From positions 1-64,000 of the forward strand of contig NZ_MUJY01000057.1 in assembly GCF_002286785.1 (NCBI RefSeq): a DNA stretch of 64,000 nt, written 5' to 3'. Each line of letters opens with the position of its first letter. Position 1 is the first letter of the stretch. The notes beneath the pieces are model-generated. The model saw only the letters and a program-made list of their open reading frames with translations. It was not told where the DNA came from and made no database searches. This DNA comes from Pseudomonas sp. PIC25 (lineage in GTDB: Bacteria; Pseudomonadota; Gammaproteobacteria; Pseudomonadales; Pseudomonadaceae). The translations under genes were made by a program, and so were the position numbers. This document shows, one piece after another, positions 49,911 through 61,449 of this stretch.

Positions 49911-51911
49911 TTACAGCAGGCGTTTGCCGTTCTCGCGGGTGACGATGACCGTCGCCGCGCGCGGACGCTTGCCGGGGCCATCCGGCCAGGTGCTCAGCAG
50001 GTTGGAGGGGGTGGAACCTTCGCCGGGATGTTGGATGTTCACGAACAGCGTCTTGAAGTCCGGAGTCGCGGTGATGCCGGTCACCTCACAACCCGACGGG
50101 CCGACCAGGAAGCGCTTCAGTTCGCCGGTGCGCGGGTCGGCCACCAACATCTGGTTGTTACCGAACGGACCCGAGCTGAGCTGGCTGCCGCTCATGTCGG
50201 TCTGGATCCACAGGCGGCCGTCTTCGTCGAACCACAAACCGTCCGGGCTGGCCAGGATGTTGTCGGCATTCAGCGGCTGGCCGTTCGGGCCACGGCTGTC
50301 GGACGTCGGACCGGCAAGCAGGAAGAGGTTCCAGGCGAAGCGGGTGCCGGCATGGTCGCGGCTCAGTTCGCGCCAGCGGATGATGTGGCCATAGGCGTTG
50401 GCGGCACGCGGGTTGGCCGCATCCGCCGTGGTACGTGAACTGTTATTGGTCAGGGTGAAGTAGATTTCCCCGGTGTCTGGATGGGCGGCGCCCCATTCCG
50501 GGCGGTCCATCTTGGTGGCGCCGACGACATCGGCGGCCAGACGGGTATTGATCAGCACTTCGCCCTGGTCGGCGAAGCTCACGCCAGCGGCGGCGCAGGC
50601 GGCCTGGAACGCCGGATCGTCGATGTCCAGGGCCAGCCAGTCGCCACTGCCATCGGCATTGAAGCGGGCGACGTAGAGGGTGCCCTCGTCGAGCAGGCGG
50701 CTATTGGCGCGGCTGCCGGGACGGAACTTGCCACGGCTGACGTACTTGTAGATGTACTCGTTCTGTGAGTCGTCACCCGAATAGCAGACCACGCGCTTAC
50801 CCGGACGGGTCGGGGCGAAAACCAGTCCTTCGTGGGCGAAGCGGCCCAGAGCGGTGTGCTTGACCGGCGTCGAGTCCGGGTTGAATGGATCGATCTCGAC
50901 GATCCAGCCGAAGTGGTTCGGTTCATTGCGGTAGTCACCGGTGGCGTCCGCCGCCTTGCGGGTGGCGTCGAAGCGTTCGAACTCGTCGCCGGCAAGGGTA
51001 TCCCAGCCGAAGCGGCTGGTATTGCGCAGACCATAGCGGCTCAGTTCGCGCGGCAGCGTGGTGTCCTGGGTGGCGAAGTAGCCGGCCCAGTTCTCTTCGC
51101 AGGTCAGGTAGGTGCCCCAAGGGGTATAGCCGTTGGCGCAGTTGTTCTGGGTGCCCCGAGTGGCGGTGCCGTCCGGGCTGTAGCGGGTGCGCATGAGCGC
51201 GTGGCCGCGCGCCGGGCCGCGGATCTGCATCGGCGTGGCCGCGGTGATACGGCGGTTGCGTGCGCTCGGCAGGACTTCCCATTCACCCTGCTGGTTGCGG
51301 CGGATTTCTACCACCGAGACGCCATGGGCGTTGATCTCCTTGCGGACTTCCTCGGCGCTGGTGCGCTTGCCGTTGACCACGGTCGGACCGTTGGGGTGCA
51401 GCAGATTGACGTCGATGTACTCGTGGTTGAGCACCAGCAGGCCATGGTCGCTGCGACGGCCATAGCCCCACTGGGCGTCGATGGGGAAGAAGTGCATGCC
51501 GTCATGGTGCATGCCGGTCTGTTCTGCCTGGTCCTGGGCGCTGTTGCTGGCGTCTTCCAGGAACGCCGGGTAGCGGCCTGTGATCGGGGTGCCCCACGGA
51601 ATGAAAGCCGTAGCCTTGTAGCCTTGCGGAACCGTGATGGTGTCGGCGCGGGTCACCGGCACCGGTGTGAAGGGCAGGCGCGAACGGGGCTTGAAGATAC
51701 CCAGGCCTTGTGTGGTGGCTTGGGCCGCCTCGCTACTGCCGGGCAGGCTGACGCCGAGGAAGGCGAGAGCACCGAGCGCGGCACCACCGGCCAATACCTG
51801 ACGGCGGCCGAGGCCTTCGATCAATTCATTGATATGCGGGTTCTGCGAGTGGTTGCTGGGCAACTCATCGCCGTTGCCGAACAGCACGGCGTTCTCGTTA
51901 TCGCGGTTCAA
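49911..51911 (-). CDS. phoX: PhoX-family alkaline phosphatase, Tat-exported
   Basis: Phosphatase (666 aa) of the PhoX family, which uses Fe/Ca ions and releases phosphate from organic esters outside the cytoplasm. The twin-arginine signal is GRRQVLAGGAALGALAFLGV near residues 35-54. Conserved segments include WGYGRRSDHGLLVLNHEYID, GYTPWGTYLTCEENWAGYF, GRFAHEGLVFAPTRPGKRVV, PDGLWFDEDGRLWIQTDMSG and a C-terminal TLFVNIQHPGE. The length is typical. A Pho box lies 59-76 bases upstream of the start codon, so induction by PhoB under phosphate limitation is expected. It is transcribed alone. Confidence 0.92.
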   Translation of the reverse strand: MNRDNENAVLFGNGDELPSNHSQNPHINELIEGLGRRQVLAGGAALGALAFLGVSLPGSSEAAQATTQGLGIFKPRSRLPFTPVPVTRADTITVPQGYKATAFIPWGTPITGRYPAFLEDASNSAQDQAEQTGMHHDGMHFFPIDAQWGYGRRSDHGLLVLNHEYIDVNLLHPNGPTVVNGKRTSAEEVRKEINAHGVSVVEIRRNQQGEWEVLPSARNRRITAATPMQIRGPARGHALMRTRYSPDGTATRGTQNNCANGYTPWGTYLTCEENWAGYFATQDTTLPRELSRYGLRNTSRFGWDTLAGDEFERFDATRKAADATGDYRNEPNHFGWIVEIDPFNPDSTPVKHTALGRFAHEGLVFAPTRPGKRVVCYSGDDSQNEYIYKYVSRGKFRPGSRANSRLLDEGTLYVARFNADGSGDWLALDIDDPAFQAACAAAGVSFADQGEVLINTRLAADVVGATKMDRPEWGAAHPDTGEIYFTLTNNSSRTTADAANPRAANAYGHIIRWRELSRDHAGTRFAWNLFLLAGPTSDSRGPNGQPLNADNILASPDGLWFDEDGRLWIQTDMSGSQLSSGPFGNNQMLVADPRTGELKRFLVGPSGCEVTGITATPDFKTLFVNIQHPGEGSTPSNLLSTWPDGPGKRPRAATVIVTRENGKRLL

Positions 51912-51969
51912 GGCGAGGCTCCTTCTTCTGTGAGGCGAATCGACGGAGCCATGACGCTAACCAGCGGAC

Positions 51970-51987
51970 ACGACAAAACCATGACAG
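51970..51987 (-). promoter_or_regulatory. Pho box upstream of phoX
   Basis: On the minus strand CTGTCATGGTTTTGTCGT matches the PhoB consensus CTGTCAT-N4-CTGTCAT, with the first repeat perfect and the second 5 of 7. A second, weaker pair (GCGTCATGGCTCCGTCGA, complement of 51940-51957) lies between it and the phoX start. Confidence 0.75.
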
Positions 51988-52070
51988 GGAGTGTGATCGA
52001 TTGCACGGTTTCGAGGTGGCCATTATTTGGCCGTCATGCTGCATGGAGCAGTCTTTCTGCCGGAAATGCA

Positions 52071-52094
52071 AAGCCCCGGCCGAGGCCGGGGCTT
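52071..52094 (-). terminator. Terminator hairpin after aceA
   Basis: AAGCCCCGGCC (52071-52081) and GGCCGGGGCTT (52084-52094) form a perfect 11-bp stem, 40 bases after the aceA stop. The T tract is short. Confidence 0.75.
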
Positions 52095-52134
52095 GCAGTC
52101 TGGCGGTCTCGGTCGGAGCCGAGCGAACCGGTTC

Positions 52135-53733
52135 TTAGTGGAACTGGTTCATGGTGTTGTCTTTACCGCTCGCCTTCAGAGCTGCTTCGCCAGCGAAGTA
52201 CTCCTTGTGGTTGTCGCCGATGTCGGAGCCAGCCATATTCTGGTGCTTGACGCAGGCGATACCCTGGCGCAGTTCCTGACGCTGCACGCCCTTCACGTAG
52301 GCCAGCATGCCCTGGTCGGCGAAGTAACCCTTGGCCAGGTTGTCGGTGGACAGCGCGGCGGTGTGGTAGGTCGGCAGGGTAATCAGGTGGTGGAAGATAC
52401 CGGCCTGAGCGGAACCGTCACGCTGGAAGGTGCGGATGCGCTCGTCGGCTTCCTTGGCCAGGTCGGTTTCGTCGTACTCGACGCTCATCAGCTGGGCGCG
52501 GTCGTAGGCGGAAACGTCCTTGCCGGCAGCAGCCCAGGCATCGAACACCTGCTGACGGAAGTTCAGCGTCCAGTTGAAGGACGGGCTGTTGTTGTACACC
52601 AGCTTGGCGTTCGGGATGACCTCACGGATGCGGTCGACCATGCCCTTGATCTGGCCCACGTGCGGTTTCTCGGTTTCGATCCACAGCAGGTCGGCGCCGT
52701 TCTGCAGGCTGGTGATGCAGTCCAGGACGCAGCGGTCTTCGCCGGTGCCCTTGCGGAACTGGAACAGGCCGGAAGCCAGGCGCTTCGGCTTGAGCAGCTT
52801 GCCGTTGGCCTTGACCACCACGTCGCCGTTGGCGATGTCGGCGGCGGATTCGACGTAATCGCCATCGAGGAAGCTGTTGTACAGGTCGCCCAGGTCGCCC
52901 GGCTCCTTGGTCACGGCGATCTGCTTGGTCAGGCCGGCACCCAGGGAGTCGGTACGGGCAACGATGACGCCATCGTCAACGCCCAGCTCGAGGAAGGCGT
53001 AGCGAACGGCATTGATCTTGGCGAGGAAGTCTTCGTGCGGAACGGTCACTTTGCCATCCTGGTGGCCGCACTGCTTCTCATCGGAAACCTGGTTTTCGAT
53101 TTGGATGCAGCAGGCACCGGCTTCGATCATCTTCTTGGCCAGCAGGTAGGTGGCCTCGGCGTTGCCGAAACCGGCGTCGATGTCGGCGATGATCGGTACG
53201 ACGTGGGTTTCGAAGTTGTCGATCTGGCTCAGCAGGTCGGCTTCCTTGGCCTTGTCGCCTTCGGCGCGGGCCTTGTCCAGGGCGGTGAAGAGCAGGTCCA
53301 GTTCGCGGGCGTCGGCTTGGCGCAGGAAGGTGTACAGCTCTTCGATCAGACCGGAAACGGCAGTCTTCTCGTGCATGGATTGATCCGGCAGCGGGCCGAA
53401 GTCAGAGCGCAGCGCGGCGACCATCCAGCCGGACAGGTAGAGGTAGCGCTTGTTGGTGGTCTTCAGGTGCTTCTTGATGGAGATCAGCTTCTGCTGACCG
53501 ATGAAGCCGTGCCAGCAGCCCAGGGACTGGGTGTAGACGGAAGAGTCGGCATCATACTCGGCCATGTCTTTGCGCATGATGGCCGCAGTGTATTTGGCGA
53601 TGTCCAGGCCGGTCTTGAAGCGGTTCTGGATGCGCATGCGAGCGGCGTATTCCGGGTTGATAGCGCCCCAGCTGCTGCCATTTTTCTCTTTCAGGGCGGC
53701 AACGGCCTTGATCTCGTTTTGATATGCGGACAT
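52135..53733 (-). CDS. aceA: Isocitrate lyase
   Basis: Glyoxylate-shunt enzyme (532 aa, cytosolic) splitting isocitrate into glyoxylate and succinate. It belongs to the longer subfamily found in P. aeruginosa (531 aa), not the 430-aa E. coli type. Visible features are LGCWHGFIGQQKLISIKKHL near residue 85, the metal site region VPIIADIDAGFGNAEATYLL near 190, the active-site Cys in DEKQCGHQDGKVTVPHEDF near 225, and KLVYNNSPSFNWTLNFRQQV near 390. The loop reads QCGH instead of the common KKCGH. The start MSAYQNEIKAV is preferred to the longer frame. A 500-bp region upstream carries a TGTAG/CTACA repeat cluster shared with icd. Confidence 0.95.
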   Translation of the reverse strand: MSAYQNEIKAVAALKEKNGSSWGAINPEYAARMRIQNRFKTGLDIAKYTAAIMRKDMAEYDADSSVYTQSLGCWHGFIGQQKLISIKKHLKTTNKRYLYLSGWMVAALRSDFGPLPDQSMHEKTAVSGLIEELYTFLRQADARELDLLFTALDKARAEGDKAKEADLLSQIDNFETHVVPIIADIDAGFGNAEATYLLAKKMIEAGACCIQIENQVSDEKQCGHQDGKVTVPHEDFLAKINAVRYAFLELGVDDGVIVARTDSLGAGLTKQIAVTKEPGDLGDLYNSFLDGDYVESAADIANGDVVVKANGKLLKPKRLASGLFQFRKGTGEDRCVLDCITSLQNGADLLWIETEKPHVGQIKGMVDRIREVIPNAKLVYNNSPSFNWTLNFRQQVFDAWAAAGKDVSAYDRAQLMSVEYDETDLAKEADERIRTFQRDGSAQAGIFHHLITLPTYHTAALSTDNLAKGYFADQGMLAYVKGVQRQELRQGIACVKHQNMAGSDIGDNHKEYFAGEAALKASGKDNTMNQFH

Positions 53734-54234
53734 GGTCAATCCTTCAAAGTTTGAGTTTGGTTGAGCACTGACTTTCCCACCCAAAACCTACGTGCTGGAG
53801 CTCGCTCTGGGGCGTCACGCCGCAGAAAACGTCGAAGTATTGACCGGAGGAGTGAAGCTGGAGAGGAGGGGTGTTTCGAGACGAACAGTTCGGAGACTGG
53901 GCGCAGGATGCGGACGCTAGCCGGCTCGTGGATGCCGCTGGGCGAGCGCTGATGCTGTGCCTGTCGTTCTCGCTGATACGTTGATCGCTTCCCCGTCCCT
54001 CAGGACAACTTCGTTCCAGTCGCAACCTCGTCGAACCGCCTTGTGGGCTGTTAGGACACGGACCGCCCCGAATGGTGTTACGGGTGCGATCTGGGGACCC
54101 TTTAGAGGTCCCTGGCTAGCGGGAGCGAGGCCATGATGCGCTTCAAACAAGTGTTCGTCAAACGTTTTGTAGTGTTTTTTTATCACTACTACATGGTGCT
54201 TTAGTAGGAAACCGATCGGTCAGAAAATACACCT
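53734..54234. promoter_or_regulatory. Long aceA upstream region
   Basis: 501 bp without a convincing gene. The aceA-distal end (54150-54210) is AT-rich and holds the repeat cluster described separately. The rest is GC-rich and has a hairpin GGGACC/GGGTCCC near 54092-54110. If the promoter is at the distal end, aceA has a leader of roughly 400 bases. Confidence 0.5.
54168..54206. promoter_or_regulatory. TGTAG/CTACA-type inverted repeats upstream of aceA
   Basis: TGTAGTG (54168-54174) pairs through GTAGTG with CACTAC (54184-54189). CTACTACA then follows. CTACTA is repeated in inverted form as TAGTAG about ten bases later (near 54202). The half-sites match the palindrome TGTAG-N5-CTACA upstream of icd, so one regulator may bind both. 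Confidence 0.5.
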
Positions 54235-55044
54235 TCAGTCGAGGGTCTCGACTTTCAGGCGGAGGGTCATATCGTTGCGTCCCTGGGTGCTGTGACGGCG
54301 GACGAAGCCGCTCTGGTCGGCCTGGCTGCTTTCATTGACGCCGCCCAGGGTTATCCATTCACCGAGCCGGCCGCTGACGCGGGTATCGGTGCTCTGGATG
54401 TCGATGGCGCCCGGCATGTTCTGGCTCAAGCGATCGCGGTTGCTGCTGATGCTCACATGGACGATATCGCCGGTGAGGCTGGCGGTGACATAGAAGCCCT
54501 GGGTGACGTTGCGGTAGTGCGTTTCCTGGTAAACCTGACCGTACGGTCCGACGCTGGTAGAGGTGAGGGGAACGCTCTGGCCGATCTGGATCAGCGCCGG
54601 GTAGCCCTCGGTCGCCTGGACCTGCTGGGTACCTCCGCTGCGGCTGTCGGTGCTGCGGCGGATGATGCGTACCTGATCGCGGCCGTTGACTTCTCCGCGC
54701 CCGCTGTCGATGCGCACGCCACCGCTGCTGATGCTGCCGTCGACAGCATAGCCACGGTCGTCCTGGTAGTTGGAGTCGCTGGTATCCACGGTGATCAGCA
54801 GGCGCCGTGGTTGGGTATCCAATTGGGAAAGGAGATCGCGAAGCTCTTGGATTTTGGTGGGCGATGCGTTGACGATCAGTTGATTGCCGTAAGCCGTCAC
54901 CTTGCCTTCGCCACCCAGCACGGACTGGACCACCGGCATGACGTCTTCGGCCGTCCGGTAGTTGAGCGGGATGACCTCCGTCGCAGCCTGCAATGGCAGG
55001 CAGACGGCGAGCAGTAGGGCAGCGAACAGCGCGCGTGGCGTCAT
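54235..55044 (-). CDS. Secretin N-domain-like periplasmic protein (269 aa)
   Basis: The signal peptide (MTPRALFAALLLAVCLPLQA, cleaved before ATEV) precedes a secretin/TonB short N-terminal domain: VIPLNYRTAEDVMPVVQSVL, then GNQLIVNASPTKIQELRDLL and LDTQPRRLLITVDTS. The second half has VYQETHYRNVTQGFYVTASL and LGEWITLGGVNESSQ, with no secretin pore domain visible. It is probably a periplasmic or outer-membrane-associated protein rather than a secretion channel. It overlaps the next gene by 4 nt (ATGA), so the two are co-translated. Function is unknown. Confidence 0.75.
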   Translation of the reverse strand: MTPRALFAALLLAVCLPLQAATEVIPLNYRTAEDVMPVVQSVLGGEGKVTAYGNQLIVNASPTKIQELRDLLSQLDTQPRRLLITVDTSDSNYQDDRGYAVDGSISSGGVRIDSGRGEVNGRDQVRIIRRSTDSRSGGTQQVQATEGYPALIQIGQSVPLTSTSVGPYGQVYQETHYRNVTQGFYVTASLTGDIVHVSISSNRDRLSQNMPGAIDIQSTDTRVSGRLGEWITLGGVNESSQADQSGFVRRHSTQGRNDMTLRLKVETLD

Positions 55045-55676
55045 AGCAGGAAGCTCCGTAGATCGGGATCGGTAATGCTGGTATCCCAGGCTTGGTTGAA
55101 CTGCGCCTGACGTAGACGGACCCGCCCGGGGTCGTTGTACAGCGCATAGCCGGCGTACTGGTCGAGTTGCGGTCGCAGCAAGAGGCCGCGATCGTCGATC
55201 AGCAGGTAGGCGGACTCCTCCGTGGGGTAGTCCGGATGGAGTTTGCGAATCTGGCAGTTGCTCGGCAGTCTTCGTGCCAGGGTGATCAGGCGATGACCAT
55301 CCTTCACGGCTCGGGTTGTATCGCGGACCAGTATGCGCAGGCGATTTCTCGGATGGGCCAGGAGAAAGCGGGTACAGGCGTCCTGGATACTGCTGTGGTG
55401 ATAGAGCCAGGGTTCCAGGTCGTCGCTGTACAGGTTGATGCTGCGTTGTGCCTGGCTCAGCAGGGCCAGAGCATGGGCCCTGGCTTCATGGGGTTGGGCG
55501 AAACGTTCCAGCGAGCCGTGACGCCCCAGCAAGAAGGGCGCGGATTCCCATGCCTCGGCTTCCGGCAGATCGGGTTGCGGATTGTGTACGGCGAAGCGCC
55601 CCGGCGACTGGAATTCGATGGCCGGAAGCTCGGCTTCCTCGGGCAGGTCGGTTCCTTGCGGGGCGTCTTCGTTCAT
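55041..55676 (-). CDS. Conserved hypothetical protein, phospholipase-D-like fold without HKD motif (211 aa)
   Basis: Acidic N-terminus (about 60 residues), then a region with SQAQRSINLYSDDLEPWLYH, RFLLAHPRNRLRILVRDTT and SAYLLIDDRGLLLRPQ that follows the strand/helix order of a phospholipase-D-like domain. The catalytic HxKxxxxD is absent, so an enzymatic role is doubtful. It lies 6 bases from the GNAT gene upstream and overlaps the secretin-N gene. The same gene set occurs between aceA and purB in P. aeruginosa as I recall it. Confidence 0.65.
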   Translation of the reverse strand: MNEDAPQGTDLPEEAELPAIEFQSPGRFAVHNPQPDLPEAEAWESAPFLLGRHGSLERFAQPHEARAHALALLSQAQRSINLYSDDLEPWLYHHSSIQDACTRFLLAHPRNRLRILVRDTTRAVKDGHRLITLARRLPSNCQIRKLHPDYPTEESAYLLIDDRGLLLRPQLDQYAGYALYNDPGRVRLRQAQFNQAWDTSITDPDLRSFLL

Positions 55677-55682
55677 GGGGTC

Positions 55683-56108
55683 TCAGGCGCTTTCGCGCAA
55701 CATATCCACATGGGGGATGCCGGCTTCGAGGAATTCGTCGCTGACGATTCGGAAGCCGTGCTTTTCGTAGAACGGCGTGGCGTGGACCTGGGCGCTCAGC
55801 CGTTGCTCCTTCAGCCCTTGGCGTTCGGCTTCGGCGATCACTGCGCGCAGCAGTGCGTCGCCGACTTTCAAGCCGCGCCAGTCCTTAAGCACGGCGACCC
55901 GGCCGATGTGGCCGTCCGGCAGCAGGCGGGCGGTACCGATGGCGTAATCGCCTTCGAAGGCCAGGAAGTGCACCGCGTTGGCGTCGTCGGAGTCCCATTC
56001 CAGCTCCGGCGGGACCGCTTGCTCGGCGATGAAGACGGTCTCGCGGATACGGCGGAGATCGGCAATATCCTTCTGCCAGCTGGCGACGCGGACATGGATA
56101 TCACTCAT
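55683..56108 (-). CDS. GNAT family N-acetyltransferase (141 aa)
   Basis: Small acetyltransferase fold. VFIAEQAVPPELEWDSDD resembles the ElaA/YjcF-type GNATs. The acetyl-CoA loop is in HIGRVAVLKDWRGLKVGDAL, followed by AQVHATPFYEKHGFRIVSDE with the conserved Tyr. The substrate is unknown. The ATG at 56108 overlaps the end of the RoxA gene by 8 nt, indicating co-translation. Confidence 0.85.
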   Translation of the reverse strand: MSDIHVRVASWQKDIADLRRIRETVFIAEQAVPPELEWDSDDANAVHFLAFEGDYAIGTARLLPDGHIGRVAVLKDWRGLKVGDALLRAVIAEAERQGLKEQRLSAQVHATPFYEKHGFRIVSDEFLEAGIPHVDMLRESA

Positions 56109-57267
56109 CGGCAAACTCCAGGCTACCTTGCTTGACCAGTTCCCAGAGAAGATTACGCCCATCCTCGTCGGCCAGCCATTGGCCGAGATTATCCAGATGC
56201 AACGCATCGGCCGAGCAGATCGACTTCAACAATTCGCGCAAATGGTTCGGCAGCAGTCGGCTCTGACCGCTGGCGAACAGCAGCAGGCCGATGTCCACTT
56301 CGCTCCAGGCCAGACGTGCGCTGGGGTTGCGCACCAGGACAGCGCCGTCTTCCAGGGTCTGGACGAAATCGTCCAGTTGCAATTCCTCACCCGCGACCAG
56401 TTCGGGATAGCGCGGCTCGGTCATGAACTGGCCGAACCAGGTGAGCAGCAGTCGCTCGTCGCTCATGTGCTCCTGCAGCAATGCCTTCAGACGGTCCAGT
56501 GCGTCGCGCTGAATCTGGTGCGGGTCTCCGCTCGGCTCGATTCCGGCATCGCTGTAGCGATCTTCATCCGGCAGGAACTGGGCGAGGAAGTCGGTGAAAT
56601 GGGTCAGCACTTCGGCGGCGCTGGGAGCGCGGAAGCCGACCGAGTAGGTCATGCAGTCGTCCACCGCGATCCCCAGGTGTGCCAGGCGTGGCGGGAGGTA
56701 AAGCATGTCGCCGGGCTCCAGCACCCATTCGTCGGTGCCCTGGAAGTCCGAGAGAATGCGCAGGTCCGAGTGCTCCAGAAGCGGGCTGTCGGCATCGCAC
56801 ATCTGGCCGATCCGCCAGTGGCGACGACCGTGGGCCTGGAGCAGGAACACGTCGTAATTGTCATAGTGCGGGCCGACACCACCACCTGGTGCGGCGAAAC
56901 TGATCATGACGTCATCGATGCGCCAGCTCGGCAGGAAACGGAAATGTTCCAGTAGTTCGGCGACTTCGGGAACGAACTGGTCGACTGCCTGTACCAGCAA
57001 TGTCCATTCGCGCTCCGGCAGTTGGCTGAAGGTGTCTTCGGCGAACGGGCCGCGGCGCAATTCCCACGGGCGCTCGCCATGCTCGATGACCAGTCGCGAT
57101 TCGACTTCTTCCTCAAGGGAGAGGCCGGCCAGCTCGTCCGGTGTGATCAGGCTTTCGAAACCGGGCAGGGCCTGGCGGATCAGGAGGGGTTTCTGTTGCC
57201 AGTAGTCGCGCAGGAATTCGCGGGCTGTCAGGCCGCCGAGAAGTTGCAGTGGAGTATCAGGATTCAT
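56101..57267 (-). CDS. roxA: Ribosomal protein uL16 arginine hydroxylase (RoxA/YcfD, JmjC-type)
   Basis: 2-oxoglutarate/Fe(II) oxygenase (388 aa) that hydroxylates an arginine of ribosomal protein L16. The double-stranded beta-helix core has the HxD iron ligands in GGVGPHYDNYDVFLLQ near residue 134, the cosubstrate strand RRHWRIGQM and the distal His in DMLYLPPRLAHLGIAV near 200. A winged-helix C-terminal region follows. The N-terminus LREFLRDYWQQKPLLIRQAL-like segment (from about residue 15) is typical of YcfD. It heads a unit with the GNAT and downstream genes and is separated from purB by a terminator. Confidence 0.9.
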   Translation of the reverse strand: MNPDTPLQLLGGLTAREFLRDYWQQKPLLIRQALPGFESLITPDELAGLSLEEEVESRLVIEHGERPWELRRGPFAEDTFSQLPEREWTLLVQAVDQFVPEVAELLEHFRFLPSWRIDDVMISFAAPGGGVGPHYDNYDVFLLQAHGRRHWRIGQMCDADSPLLEHSDLRILSDFQGTDEWVLEPGDMLYLPPRLAHLGIAVDDCMTYSVGFRAPSAAEVLTHFTDFLAQFLPDEDRYSDAGIEPSGDPHQIQRDALDRLKALLQEHMSDERLLLTWFGQFMTEPRYPELVAGEELQLDDFVQTLEDGAVLVRNPSARLAWSEVDIGLLLFASGQSRLLPNHLRELLKSICSADALHLDNLGQWLADEDGRNLLWELVKQGSLEFADE

Positions 57268-57280
57268 GGCTAAGCCCTTG

Positions 57281-57309
57281 AAATAAAAACGCCCGGCACA
57301 GCCGGGCGT
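57281..57309 (-). terminator. Intrinsic terminator after purB
   Basis: ACGCCCGGC-ACA-GCCGGGCGT (57289-57309) is a perfect stem. On the minus strand it is followed by TTTTTATTT (complement of 57281-57289). It lies about 20 bases after the purB stop. Confidence 0.92.
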
Positions 57310-57327
57310 GCAAAAGAGAGATATCGA

Positions 57328-59649
<2,322 letters not shown>

Positions 59650-59650
<1 letters not shown>

Positions 59651-60270
59651 CAGCCGCGAAGTAGCGGGTAGAGATTCGTCAGCAGCTTGCGCCGGCTGAA
59701 GACCAGTTGCCAGCGGTTGCCGCCCAGTTGGCGCCAGAGGCGGGCGGAGCGAATGCCGGCCAGGAGCAGGGCGCGGATTTTCGCCGCATTGCCGGCCTGT
59801 TGCAGGTAGCGCATGTCGCCATGGACCTGGATGCGCTGGCGAAAGGTGCTCAGCGTGTCCTGGTAAAGTCCGCCGCAGGCCGCGATCACGTTCTCGTGGG
59901 TCAGTCCGAAATGCTGCACTTGCTGCTGGATCTGATCGAGCCGGCTGCCGATCACTTGCAGCATGTCGTCGCGCTTGGCCAATTGCCGCTCCAGGCCGAG
60001 CAGGCCCAGTGCGTAGCGCAGAGGTTCACGCTGCAAGCTGGTCGGGTCGCGCTCCAGCGCACTGGCCAGGGCGCGGTAACCCTCACGCAGGTTGAGGTCG
60101 TCTCCGCCGTAGACCTCAAGGGTGTCCTTAGGGTCGCGTACCAGCAGGCTGCCAAGCATGCAGCCCAGGGCCGCTTCGCTGATCTGGCCGGTCTTGGCGA
60201 CCTTGTCCACCAGCGCGGCGGCGTTGAACACCGCGCCGAGCGCCACCAGTTGTTCCTGGATCGGGGTCAT
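59650..60270 (-). CDS. hflD: High frequency lysogenization protein HflD homolog
   Basis: Peripheral all-helical protein (206 aa) of the HflD family, known in E. coli for binding phage lambda CII and always found next to mnmA. The family pattern is visible: [20 protein letters not shown] at the start, [17 protein letters not shown] near 62, and a C-terminal [20 protein letters not shown]. It overlaps mnmA by 4 nt (ATGA). Its normal cellular role is uncertain. Confidence 0.92.
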
Positions 60271-61406
60271 GGACGGCGAACCTCGTCATCCCACGGCGTG
60301 GCCGTTTCGATCACGCCGCCACCCAGGCATACCTCTCCGTCGTAGAACACTACGGACTGGCCCGGAGTAACGGCTCGCTGTGGCTCGTCGAAGATCGCAC
60401 GATAGCCGTCGACGGTTCGCTCCAGCGTGCAGGCCTGGTCGCTCTGGCGGTAGCGCACTTTCGCCGTCAGGCGGCGCGGACTGCTCAGGTCCACCGGGTT
60501 TACCCAGAAAATCCCGGATGCCGACAGTGCCCGGGAGAACAGCCAAGGGTGTTCGTTGCCCTGGCCGACTACCAGGACATTTCGAGTGACATCCTTGGCC
60601 AGCACATACCAGGGTTCATCGCTGGCATCCTTCATGCCGCCGATGCCGAGGCCCTGGCGCTGACCAATGGTGTGGTACATCAGACCGTGATGGCGGCCGA
60701 TGACTTCGCCGTCCGTGGTTTCGATGTCACCGGGTTGGGCGGGCAAATATTGCTTGAGGAAGTCGCTGAAGCGGCGCTCACCGATGAAGCAGATACCAGT
60801 GGAGTCCTTTTTCTTCGCGGTGGCCAGGCCATAACGTTCGGCGATGGCGCGGACCTCGGGTTTTTCCAGTTCGCCGACCGGGAACAGTGTGCGGGCGATC
60901 TGTTCGCCGCCGACGGCGTGAAGGAAGTAGCTCTGGTCCTTGTTCGGGTCTAGCCCTTTGAGGAGTTCGGTGCGGCCATCGATGTCGCGCCGGCGCACAT
61001 AATGGCCGGTCGCGATCAGATCGGCGCCCAGCATCAGTGCATAGTCGAGGAAGGCCTTGAACTTGATCTCGCGGTTGCAAAGGATGTCCGGGTTCGGTGT
61101 GCGTCCGGCCTTGTATTCCGCGAGGAAATGTTCGAAGACGTTATCCCAGTACTCGGCTGCGAAGTTGGCGGTGTGCAGCTTGATGCCGATCTTGTCGCAG
61201 ACGGCCTGTGCGTCGGCCAGGTCTTCCTTGGCGGTGCAGTATTCGGTGCCGTCATCCTCTTCCCAGTTCTTCATGAACAGGCCTTCCACCTGGTACCCCT
61301 GCTCGAGCAGCAGGAGGGCGGAAACGGACGAGTCCACACCGCCGGACATGCCGACGATGACGCGGGTTTGAGCTGGATCGTACATAGGTCTGAATGCTGA
61401 CTGCAT
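60267..61406 (-). CDS. mnmA: tRNA 2-thiouridylase MnmA
   Basis: Thiolates U34 of tRNAs for Lys, Glu and Gln (379 aa, cytosolic). The PP-loop ATPase motif is [13 protein letters not shown] near residue 18. The catalytic cysteines are in [12 protein letters not shown] near 110 and [12 protein letters not shown] near 208. [14 protein letters not shown] is the family insertion and [14 protein letters not shown] is also conserved. The start at 61406 is provisional. An in-frame ATG at 61385 (MYDPAQTRV) would remove seven residues, and neither has a strong ribosome site. The downstream hflD overlaps by 4 nt. Confidence 0.95.
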   Translation of the reverse strand: MQSAFRPMYDPAQTRVIVGMSGGVDSSVSALLLLEQGYQVEGLFMKNWEEDDGTEYCTAKEDLADAQAVCDKIGIKLHTANFAAEYWDNVFEHFLAEYKAGRTPNPDILCNREIKFKAFLDYALMLGADLIATGHYVRRRDIDGRTELLKGLDPNKDQSYFLHAVGGEQIARTLFPVGELEKPEVRAIAERYGLATAKKKDSTGICFIGERRFSDFLKQYLPAQPGDIETTDGEVIGRHHGLMYHTIGQRQGLGIGGMKDASDEPWYVLAKDVTRNVLVVGQGNEHPWLFSRALSASGIFWVNPVDLSSPRRLTAKVRYRQSDQACTLERTVDGYRAIFDEPQRAVTPGQSVVFYDGEVCLGGGVIETATPWDDEVRRP

Positions 61407-61449
61407 GAAAAGGCGCCGATTCTATCAGGGCCGGGGCCGTGAGAGCGAC

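Noticed and set aside
53917..54186. 89-aa minus-strand frame upstream of aceA
   Set aside because: No good ribosome site, and the composition looks like non-coding DNA; it overlaps the probable aceA promoter.
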